A stretch of 64,000 nucleotides of DNA from Flaccisagitta enflata. Its lineage: Eukaryota; Chaetognatha; Sagittoidea; Aphragmophora. The DNA lies in the NCBI GenBank assembly GCA_965153355.1, contig OZ231127.1:14570001-14634000 (forward strand). The letters run 5' to 3'. Under the pieces are notes generated by a model that saw nothing but the letters and a program-made list of their open reading frames with translations, made no database searches and was not told where the DNA came from. Shown here piece by piece: positions 47,900-57,583 of the stretch (its first letter is position 1; every line of letters begins with the position of its first letter). The position numbers were made by a program, and so were the translations under genes.

Positions 47900-48675
47900 T
47901 TTAAAGATGGACTGACCGACGAAGTAAGCTTGCAGACTGACCGATAGACAGAAAAACAGAGAGACTAATAAACAGACAGACAGACATACTGACTGACTGA
48001 CTGAGTGATTGACAGATAGGACAAACGGAAACGGACACCCTTTCTAGGAATAACTGAAGTGGAAAAACAGACGTAAAAAACAGACAGATGGACAGAAACA
48101 AACGAGCATCAGACAAAGACAGAAAAAAAGAAAGAGAAAGAGATAAAAGAAGCGTGTTTTGGGATTATGGACCGGGAATGAGCTTCTTTTCATACTAAAA
48201 GTTGATTCTGAAGGATCCATGAAAGTGGCTTCAATTCTCAATCCGCACAAGACAATCGACGGACAGAAAAACAGACAGACAGACCGACGGACTTACAAAC
48301 AAATAGACAGACAGATAGACCGACAGACAGACCGAGACAGAAAGACAGAAGCTTCTATTGTAAATTCTCACAAGACAATGGACAGACAGACAAACAGACA
48401 GACAGATGGTGGGTCCAATTCTCAATCCACACAAGACACATGGACCCACTGACAGAGAGACAGACAAATAGGCTGACAGTCAGACAAACAGTTGCTCCAA
48501 TTCTTAATCCAAACAAGATGGTGGACTCAAAGAGAGACAGACAGACGGTCAGACAAACAGTTGGTCCAATTCTCAATCCAAACAAGACGGTGGACACATA
48601 GAGGGACAAAAAGGCAGACAGACAGACAGACAGACAGTTGGTCCAATTCTCAATCCACGCAAGACAATCGACAAA
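47900..48675. repeat. CAGA-rich tract with about 100-bp imperfect repeats
   Basis: GACAGACAGA simple sequence interleaved with at least five copies of CCAATTCTCAATCCACACAA and GACAATGGAC (48.23-48.67 kb). Confidence 0.8.
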
Positions 48676-48917
48676 AGCTTGGGAAAGAAAAATAAGTACC
48701 TCAAAAACTCCCCAGATGGCACAGAGGCAATCATGGAAAACCACTTTCAGCCACTTTGCTTTTTTTTTTATCTTTGAATTTTGATGAAAAGATGTGTTAC
48801 CACTAGAACAATGGAAATATGGAGGCGGCTGTTAATTCCTAGTCTAAAAGATTTTCATGAAAATCGTCAATGCAATTTTGTGTTAATCTGATGAGTAAAA
48901 CGAATCGTTCTTTCCAT

Positions 48918-49438
48918 AACAAGGCCGGATACACGGGCCAAGACGGTGCGCCGGGCGTTATTAATTCGTAGACCTATCCCTAGCTCCATCAGACCTATCC
49001 CTAGCTCTATCAGACCTATTCCGAGCTCTATCAGACCCATCCCGAGCTCTATCAGACCTATCCCGAGCTCTATCAGACCTATCCCGAGCTCTATCCCGAC
49101 ACCTATCCGACCTATCACCAGACATATCCGACCTATCCCCAGCTTTATCAGACCTCACCGTAGCTGATTATTTTAGTGAATGAAATGACAAGTATCATCA
49201 ATGATGAACGAAATGAGTTTTCAATTGATTTCAATCATTTTCAGCGATTTTTCATTCGAGCGTGACCGACGGATGGACAGACGAACAGAATCTCTTACAG
49301 AGGTGCTATGGCGCATCTGGGAATCATCCTATCATATTTCTGAATCATTTTCAGTGATTTTTGCTTCTTTTTGAGATTTTCAACTCGAGCGTGACCGACC
49401 GACCAACCAACCGACAGACAGAGCTAGTTATAAAGGTG
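48918..49438 (+). mobile_element. Family E element with two 3' ends, copy E1
   Basis: AACAAGGCCGGATACACGGG, AAGACGGTGCGCCGGGCG, a 21-bp minisatellite (CTATCAGACCTATCCCGAGC), then CGAGCGTGACCGACGGATGG, GACGAACAG and a first hairpin AGGTGCTATGGCGCATCT (49301-49318). After a spacer, a second CTCGAGCGTGACCGACCGAC tract with GACAGAGC is truncated at its hairpin. The same layout is present in inverse orientation at 53138-53828. Confidence 0.75.
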
Positions 49439-49840
49439 TGAATGAGAGTGGTGAGAATGTTTACACGCGAATGGGAAAGAAAGTGGGGGGAGTGGTGGAG
49501 ACCGCTCAGGCACTTGGGCAGGAGCAGTATTGCAAAATCACCCCGTAGTCGACTAACATGTGTCCCACAATTATTGAAACTCAGAGTAATATATTGTTAT
49601 GGAGTTTTTATCATTAGATAGAGGATAAAAAAATCTTCATTTTGCTCATGAATTTCATCAATTTTGATTGAGGCTAAGGCAAGTTATGTTGAAAACTGTT
49701 GAGATGTGTTTTTCCAAAATCATCACAAAATTACTAAAAAAATCATTCACCTTTAAAAGACTATCAAATCTAAACGAATAAAGCTAAAATTACCAGATTG
49801 GTCCCATTTAAAAGATTTGTTTCAACCAGACATACACATT
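49439..49840. other. Mostly unassigned, with a family B-like fragment
   Basis: GGTGGAGACCGCTCAGGCAC and GGGCAGGAGCAGT near 49.49-49.53 kb resemble the interior of B4. The remainder is AT-rich with no gene seen. Confidence 0.4.
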
Positions 49841-49844
49841 ATGG

Positions 49845-49947
49845 AGGAGCGGGGAGCGCCGCTCCTCGGAAAGGCAAGAGGCACGTCGGAAAAGCTTGGA
49901 AGGGAAACAAGGGAAAATGACAACAAAAGAAAGAGAAAGAGAGAAAG

Positions 49948-50018
<71 letters not shown>

Positions 50019-50520
50019 AAAAAAAATAGAGGAACGAAAAAAGAACAGAAGAAAGAAGGCAAAAACAGAGGAAGTATGAAGGCGTGAAAGAATGAAAGGA
50101 AGAAAGGAAGAAAGAAAGAAAGAAACAGAGATGAAGGTAAAAGGAAGTTTTGTTTGTTTTTGTTTTTTTCTTTTCTTCATATTTTCCCTAATCCGCTAAT
50201 CCTCTCTGATTAGCGCCTCATGAGGTCGAGGCAATGCATGGCCTTGGCCCATGAGCTTAGTTGACATTTGTAGATTATGTTATCTTTTTACCTCTTAAAT
50301 CTCATAAAAGTTTGTATGGCCGGTGTCTATTTAGGGAATGAGCAGTGTCTTTATAGCATTTCACTAAAGTTTTTTCCTTTATCTACAATTTAAAAAGCTG
50401 GTGAACATACCATGATTAGCGCGCTATAGCAAGCTTTAGCGTGGGGCGGGGGGGGGGGCGGAAATATGGTGCGTCGGAAATTTTGTAGGGGAAATTTGTG
50501 CTCCCCGGAAGCTTGGAAAA
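49845..50520. repeat. Family G repeat with (GAAA)n
   Basis: GAGCGCCGCTCCTCGGAAAG and ACGTCGGAAAAGCTTGG start, then GAAA repeats (49947-50020). The right part carries GTGCTCCCCGGAAGCTTGG and GTGTATGTCTGGTTTC near 50500-50540, a partial inverted echo of the left edge. It matches 13705-13760. Class unknown. Confidence 0.55.
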
Positions 50521-50811
50521 ATGTGTATGTCTGGTTTCAACTCTTTAAAACGCGACCAATCTGAAAATTGTAGCTCAATTTGTTTAGGAACAGCACTCTT
50601 CCAAAGTTGATGCTTATTTACAGGTTGGAACCTTATTATTTTTTAGATGATTTATAAACAAGGCCAACACCTATAAGTCGCGTGCGAGACTTAAATACGT
50701 AATTAGTTTATTACATAACCACATAACTAAAATGACTTTTATTGAATTTAATTTATATAACATGACTTAAAATAATTCAAAACGACCTAAAATGACTTAA
50801 AATGCCCTTTT

Positions 50812-51725
50812 GGGCAGCGGCCCTGAAGGGGCCGATGACCTATGCTCTCACACATATGGGATATTTTCTCCTCCTCCTCCTTCTCCTTCTTCTCCTTCTC
50901 CTCCGTCCCCCCCCCTATAGGCTGGCAGGGGTGATTAGGGTGGTCGGAGTGGTGATAGGGCATTTATCTGCGGGCGTTAGGTTTTGGCCGCACTGTGTAG
51001 GCTGGCAGGGGTGATTAGGGTGGTCGGAGTGGTGATAGGGCATTTATCTGCGGGCGTTAGGTTTTGGCCGCACTGTGTAGGCTGGCAGGGGTGATTAGGG
51101 TGGTCGGAGTGGTGATAGGGCATTTATCTGCGGGCGTTAGGTTTTGGCCGCACTGTGTAGGCTGGCAGGGGTGATTAGGGTGGTCGGAGTGGTGATAGGG
51201 CATTTATCTGCGGGCGTTAGGTTTTGGCCGCACTGTGCCCCCCCCCCGGCTCCGAAGCCCAAATTCTAGTCGCAGGGCTCATTTTCCAGCCTGAAGGCTA
51301 AAATCCCAGCCCCGAGGCTCAAATCTCAGTCTCCAGGCACAAATCCCAGCCTCGAGGCTCAAATCCCAGCCCTGAGACTCAAATCCCAGCCCTGAGGCTC
51401 AAATTCCAGTCTCAAGGCACAAATCCCAGCCTTGAAGCTCAAATCCTAGCCTCAAAGCTCAAATCCCAGCCTCAAAGCTCAATTCTCAGCCTTGAAGCTG
51501 AAATCCCAGCCTCGAAGCTCAAATCCCAGCCTCAAGGCCCTAATCTAAGCCTCAAGGCCTCAATTCCAGCCTCCAGGCCCTAATTCCATCCTTGAGGCCC
51601 AAATAAAGACAGCATAGGTCATTGGCCCCTTCGGGGCCGCTGCCCCTCAAACCACCTCACACCCACTTACACACACATAGGGGCAACGGGTACCGCTGAC
51701 CATCTAACGCTTTTGCGACTATTTG
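50812..51725 (+). repeat. Family A' element nested in B8
   Basis: GGGCAGCGGCCCTGAAGGGG and CCGATGACCTATGCTCTCAC at the left, a TTCTCC tract, four 80-bp repeats, a 20-bp minisatellite (CTCAAATCCCAGCCTCGAAG type, about 17 copies), then GGTCATTGGCCCCTTCGGGG and GCTGACCATCTAACGC with TTTTGCGACTATTT at the right. Confidence 0.7.
50918..51237. repeat. Four perfect copies of an 80-bp repeat
   Basis: Units start TAGGCTGGCAGGGGTGATTA and end GGCCGCACTGTG at 50918, 50998, 51078 and 51158. I find no difference between copies. The unit is not related to the surrounding 20-bp minisatellite and was not seen elsewhere in the window. Confidence 0.95.
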
Positions 51726-52128
51726 ACTTGAATTGACCTAAAATGTCTAAAATGATTTAGTGACTAAAATAACTTAAATTGATTTAAATTGATATAAAAT
51801 GACTTTAAATGACCTAAATTGACATAAAATGACTTAAAATGACTTAAATTGACCTAGATTTACTGAAATTTTATTCAACTGACCTAAAAATTGACTTAAA
51901 CAGACCTAAAATCACTAAAATGATGAAAACTATTAGAATAACTCAAATGACTTAAATTGACTTAAACTGACTTAAAATGACTTAAAATGATCTAATTTGA
52001 CTTTAAATGACCTATTTGTCTTAAAATAAGCTAGTAGGAATAAAACGAATAAAAAAAGTAAAGTGTGACCGACCGACCGACCGACCGACGGACAAAGCGG
52101 GGTGTAGAGTCGCGTAGCACGCGACTAA

Positions 52129-52555
52129 AAAACAATTATCGTGGACTGAAGTGAATTAAAACTACAAAAATCTACCTGAAAATACATCTTGATACATACA
52201 GTTAACCTTTCATGAGAAATTAGCACTGTATTCTACAATGAACTTGGATTAAACAAAGTTTTCATGGTCCTGTTCCAATAATTGTGGGACACATGTTATA
52301 TGACCGACCGAACGTGGCTTGGGGTAATGATTTAGATTTTTTCTCGGGGCTGATTTCCTCATGAGGCTCCATTACGCCGGTATTCAATATTTCCCCCCTT
52401 TTTTTGTCTTTTTTTTACGTGGTAGATAAAAAATTTTGGCTAAAAATGACACAGAATGAAAGTTTGTCAAATCATCAATCTGTAATGTTTGCTAATGGAA
52501 ATATATCTTTGTCCGCCCATGAAACTATCATTTTTTCTGACTCGTCTTCGCTTTT
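52129..52555. other. Unassigned sequence
   Basis: No gene or repeat family recognised. Confidence 0.35.
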
Positions 52556-53130
52556 TGGGCAGCGGCCCCGAAGGAGATGAAGTCCTGTAGAACACAGGGG
52601 ACTTTTGTTTGTTTGTCCGTTTATCCGTTTGTCCGTTTGTCCATTTGTTTATCCCCCCCAGGCCCTCACAGTGCTGAAATCTGCCCTTTCAGGGCTGAAA
52701 TCTACCCTCTCAGGCCTGAAATATGCCCTCTCAGACCTTGAATCTGCCTTCTCAAGCCTTGAATCTGGCCTTTCTGGCCTAAAATCTGCCCTCTCAGGCT
52801 TAAAATCTGCCCTCCCAAGCTTTGAATCTACCTTCTGAGGCCTTGAACCTGCCCTCCCTGGCCTAATATCTGCCCTCTCCCCTGAGAGGGCAGATTTCAG
52901 GCCTGAGAGGATAGATTTCAGTCCTGAGAGGGCAGATTTCAGGCCTGAGAGGGCCTGGGAGGTATGGACAGATGGACGGACGGACAAATGGATGAACAAA
53001 CAAAAGTCCCCTGTGTTCTATAGGTCTTCGTCCCCTTCAGGGCCGCTGCCCTGCTTCCCCTCACTCTAATTTGCAATTATGCAAAGCAGGGCAACGGGTA
53101 TCGCTGACCACATATTGCCCTTGGGCGACC
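52556..53130 (+). repeat. Family A element pair in inverted arrangement
   Basis: GGGCAGCGGCCCCGAAGGAG, AAGTCCTGTAGAACACAGGG and a GTTTGTCC tract at the left. A minisatellite (CCCTCTCAGGCCTGAAATCT type) inverts its orientation near 52878. Then a GGACGGACAAATGG tract, AGTCCCCTGTGTTC, the GC palindrome and TTGCCCTTGGGCGACCTG at the right. The whole is a large imperfect palindrome. Confidence 0.7.
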
Positions 53131-53137
53131 TGTTTTT

Positions 53138-53828
53138 AGGTGCGCCATAGCACCTCTATGAGAGGCTCTGTCTGTCGGTCGGTCGGTCGGTCGGTCGGTC
53201 GGTTGGTCGGTAACGCTCGAGTTGAAAATCTTGAAAAGAAGCAGAAATCACTGGAAATGATTCAGAAATATGCTAGGATGATCTTTAGATGCGCCATAGC
53301 ATCTCTATAAGAAGCTCTGTCCGTCCGTCTGTCCATCCGTCGGTCACGCTCGAATGAAAAATTGCTAAAAGTGTTTGAAATCAATAGAAAACTTATTTCG
53401 TTCATCATAAATGATACTCGTCATTTCATTCACTAATATAATCAGCTACAGTTAGGTCTTAGAGCTGGAGATAGGTCTGATAGAGCTGGGGATAGGTCTG
53501 ATAGAGCTGGTGATAGGTCTCATAGAGCTCGGGATAGGTCTGATAGAGTTCGGGAAAGGTCTGATAGAGCTCGGGAGAGGCTTGATGGAGCTCAGGAGAG
53601 GCCTGATAGAGCTCGGGATAGGTCTTATAGAGCTAGGAATGGTCTGATAGAGCTAGGGATAAGTCTGATGGAGCTAGGGATAGATATGGATTAATAACGC
53701 CCGGCAGGATAGGTCTGACAGAGCTTGGGATGGTCTGATAGAGCTAGGGATAGGTCTGATGGAGCTAGGGATAGCTATGAATTAAAAACGCTCGGCGCAC
53801 CGTCTTGGCCCGTGTATCCGGCCTTGTT
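53138..53828 (-). mobile_element. Family E element with two 3' ends, copy E2
   Basis: Read on the minus strand: AACAAGGCCGGATACACGGG, AAGACGGTGCGCC, a 21-bp minisatellite, a first 3' end with hairpin at 53287-53304, a spacer, and a second 3' end with CTCGAGCGTTACC, a GACC tract, GACAGAGCC and hairpin AGGTGCTATGGCGCACCT at 53138-53155. It contains more minisatellite copies than E1. Confidence 0.75.
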
Positions 53829-54381
53829 AATCATACAAATGGGAGCGCCTCAAAAAGGCATAAACGAAGAAAAAAACATCAATGAACCAATTACCATTTA
53901 CGCTTATTTCTTTTTATAAGAAACAAGTTTATAAGAACTTTAGGCTTCGAATCTTCAAAAATTTAAAAACATGCTAAAAACATTGGAAAGCTTTTTTGCT
54001 CAAAAAATTTTAGAACATAGGCTTTAAATTTCAAAAATTTAAGAACATCATCTTTTTACCAAGACTTGGTATCCTTTCTGTTCAGCAAAGCATGTCTCAC
54101 TTTATACATCATATATCATTCTAATTTGATTGATCTTAACATTCATTTAAAATGTTTCAACATATTGCTTTGTTGTCTCATTGACATTTTCCTTCATTTT
54201 CTCCTAGATAACCAACTCTATCCATTCAAGAACGTTCTTAACTGAAAATTAAAACTGTATTGAAATTAAAAACAATTTATGAATATTGGAGCTTTGCACA
54301 AAATTTAAAACCATTGAAGGCTTGCCCAAAAAGTGACGTTCTTATAAAAAGAAATAAGTGTATGCTGTATTTTAAAAGATT
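53829..54381. other. Unassigned AT-rich sequence
   Basis: Nothing recognised. The plus strand carries ATAAAAAGAAATAAG both near 53910 (as complement) and at 54340, a short inverted repeat of TTCTTATAAAAAGAAATAAG-like sequence bounding this segment. Confidence 0.35.
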
Positions 54382-54774
54382 GTGGCGGGTCGACGAATAA
54401 CTTTGATGAGTGTTATATACACAGTAAAGAACCTTAAAATGTCAGACAACTCGAATTGGAAAATACTGAGGAGTGTTACTGGGCGTAAGGGATCATTGTC
54501 AACAAATCGTTCTTTCCTGGGGATACATTTTGCAATGCGTTTGGCGGATACAGTTGTAAAATTTCACGTTTTGTTGACAAACAGAGGAAGGAAAATCTTT
54601 GCAAATGACTTAAACAGAGCGCTCCATGAGTACAAATGCCTAAGCCCTCTCACCCTTGAGACAGCAAAACGAAAACCGTTTAACTTTTATTGCGCTTCCC
54701 ATTTGCTAAAAAGAAAAATTAAGTTTAAAGATGTAAACACTTTCTTATGTCTCTTGTCTACTACCAACAACTGA
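54382..54774 (+). CDS. Hypothetical 130-aa ORF
   Basis: An uninterrupted frame of 130 codons with balanced, basic composition (for example SLSTNRSFLGIHFAMRLADT and ASHLLKRKIKFKDVNTFLCL). It is not low-complexity, unlike most frames here, but no domain, signal peptide or partner exon is recognised, and the start codon context gives no support. It could be an exon, a decayed transposon gene or chance. The stop lies about 35 bp before a small inverted-repeat element. Confidence 0.35.
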   Translation: MAGRRITLMSVIYTVKNLKMSDNSNWKILRSVTGRKGSLSTNRSFLGIHFAMRLADTVVKFHVLLTNRGRKIFANDLNRALHEYKCLSPLTLETAKRKPFNFYCASHLLKRKIKFKDVNTFLCLLSTTNN

Positions 54775-54810
54775 CATCAACTTGTCTACTCCTTACAACT
54801 AAATCAACTA

Positions 54811-55065
54811 AGGGGGCGTTTCTAGTCAAAGACGATCGCGTTTTGAAAGGGCCACTCAGTCGCTCGCTACGTTCGTTCGCTCGCACCGCTCACTCCGCTC
54901 ACTCACTTCGCAGCGCTCCGCTTCGCTACACTCCGTTCACGGGCTCGCTCACTCACTTCACTCAGTCCCTCGTGGGAAAGTTGAAATTCTTGAATATGTG
55001 TTCACGCTGTTATCGCGTTTCACAGGAACAAACGCGTTTGTGGCGCTCACTAGAAACACGCCCTC
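54811..55065. mobile_element. 255-bp inverted-repeat element with 9-bp target duplication
   Basis: The direct repeat AATCAACTA lies immediately outside both ends (54802-54810 and 55066-55074). Terminal sequences read inward AGGGGGCGTTTCTAGT and GAGGGCGTGTTTCTAGT. The interior has CGCTCGCTACGTTCG and CTCCGCTCACTCAC repeats. A 9-bp duplication would fit MULE- or Merlin-like elements. The class is inferred only. Confidence 0.75.
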
Positions 55066-55157
55066 AATCAACTACCATCTTAGTTCTTAAACTGTTTCCA
55101 TCAAACGACTCCACAAAAAATCTTTGTCTTGTCTCATTCATTTCCCCCCCCCCCACA

Positions 55158-55200
55158 CCCCATTTAGCGCCATTTAGCGCCATTTAGCGCCATTTCAAAT
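55158..55200. repeat. 14-bp repeat, three copies
   Basis: CATTTAGCGC followed by CATTT, in three adjacent copies. Confidence 0.85.
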
Positions 55201-55424
55201 GATGATCATTTTCTTCGGATTCTTTTGGGTTCCTCTTCGCGGACTGTTTGGTCCAGACTTTTGGCCGCCTGATCGATGCATCTACGGAAAGGATACATTC
55301 GATTCGAATTCGACAAATCCCCGCATTTGAACACGATTTGTGCCGTCCTGAAGGGAGAGGGTAAATATTGAGCTTGCGTCGTGTCTTTCTGCCAAAACGC
55401 ATAAGGTTTTCGATTCAGACGCTT

Positions 55425-56046
<622 letters not shown>

Positions 56047-56221
56047 CTACATTCTTTTCTCTGTTTCTCTGTACCTTGCGTGAAGGTCGGCGAGCGAGAC
56101 TTGATAGTTGTCATGAATGTAGGACAAAACGGTTGTCAATTTGTCATCGAAAACAGACAGACATCGTTGGATCGGTCCAGGACACACCAGAAGAAACTGG
56201 AGTTTTACCTCGCCTATGGAC
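56047..56221 (-). CDS. Gene 2 exon 4 (terminal)
   Basis: Acceptor ATTTCAAG, phase 2. Encodes SIGEVKLQFLLVCPGPIQRC, LSVFDDKLTTVLSYIHDNYQ and VSLADLHARYRETEKRM, then TAG. A donor-like AAG|GTACAG lies inside (before the last 9 codons), so an alternative ending by further splicing is possible. Confidence 0.65.
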
Positions 56222-56253
56222 CTTGAAATTGAATGAAAAAACATGAGAAATGA

Positions 56254-56309
<56 letters not shown>

Positions 56310-57536
56310 TTACTACCACCCTCGTGTTTCTATTTAGGTGTGTCGTACTTCGAGTTTAGGCGTGTTGTATTTTGAGTAATAATTGCAGGCCTCAATGAAA
56401 TATTCACGCCCAAAAAAAAACATAAATGTAGGTTCAAGTTGTCCACCGATTGACAAGCTATACTCAGCCCAAGAACCACAAATGAATGGTCTCATTGAAG
56501 ATACACGTTCTCCCTCGTTATAATCTTTTGAGCTGTGCTCACCCCAGGAACCATAAATGAATAGTCTCATTGTAGATGCAAGTTCTCCATTGAATCATCT
56601 GCGCTATACTCACGACAAGAACCATAAATGAATGGTCTCATTGTAGAATTAGGTTCTCCATTGATTGAATCTTCTGCGCTATACTCACTCCAAGAACCAT
56701 CAATGAATGGTCTCATTGTAGACGAAAGTTCTCCCTAGTTATAAACTTTTGCGCTGTACTTACCAAAAGAACCATAAATGAATTGTCTCATTGTAGATGC
56801 CAGTTCTCCATTGTCAAGCTATACTCACCCCAAGAACTATAAATGAATGTTTTCATTGTAGAAGCAAGTTCTACCTTGTTAAGATCTTTTGTGCTGTACT
56901 CACCCCAAGAACCATGAATGAATGGTTTCATTGTAGATGCAAGTTCTCCAATGATTGAATCTTCTGCGCCATACTCACCCCAAGAACCATAAATAAATGG
57001 ACTCATTGTAGATGCAAGTTCTCCCTCGATATAATCTTTTACACTGTACTCACCCCAAGAACCATAAATGAATAGTCTCATTGTAGATGCAAGTTCTCCA
57101 ACGATTGAATCTTTCCGGTTGAGTGGCGAGTTTGTCCGATTTGTCGGTTCTTCTCTCGATCGCGTCCAAATCTGCGATGCATTTCTCCAAAATCGCTGAC
57201 ATCGTCTCAGAATATTCCTCCAACTGTATAAGCAGCATAAGTAGAGATAAATGGACATAATGGTGAAGGTGGAAGAACAAGCCCCTGTTAGCCAACGATG
57301 CGTCCTCTTTGAATGAATTAATGAATGAATGAATGAATGAATGAATGAATGAAAGAATGAATGAATGAATGAATGAATGAATGAATGAATGAATGAATGA
57401 ATGAATAAAAAATGAATAAAAAGTGAATGAATAAATGAATGAATGAATGATTGAATGAATGAATGAATGGAATGAATGAATGATTGAATGTATGAATGAA
57501 TGACTAAAAAAATAAATAGATAAATAAATGAATAAG

Positions 57537-57583
<47 letters not shown>

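Larger units (their letters stand above)
50657..52128 (+). mobile_element. Family B long element, copy B8, with nested A' element
   Basis: AACAAGGCCAACACCTATAA and AAGTCGCGTGCGAGAC start, a body of AAAATGACTTAAATTGACCT repeats on both sides of a nested family A' copy (50812-51725), then GACCGACCGACCGACCGACG, GACAAAGCGGGGTGTAGAG and TCGCGTAGCACGCGACT followed by an A run. The A' insertion splits simple sequence that matches on both sides. Confidence 0.8.

Noticed and set aside
55200-55390. Plus-strand exon ending in a donor-like GAGAG|GTAAAT (KGYIRFEFDKSPHLNTICAV)
   Set aside because: The frame has a stop just upstream with no acceptor between, and no partner exon was found.
56788-57258. 156-codon minus frame with GELASTM...FIYGSWGEYS repeats
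   Set aside because: It is the out-of-frame reading of the exon 3 tandem copies. The phase-consistent gene model uses the other frame.
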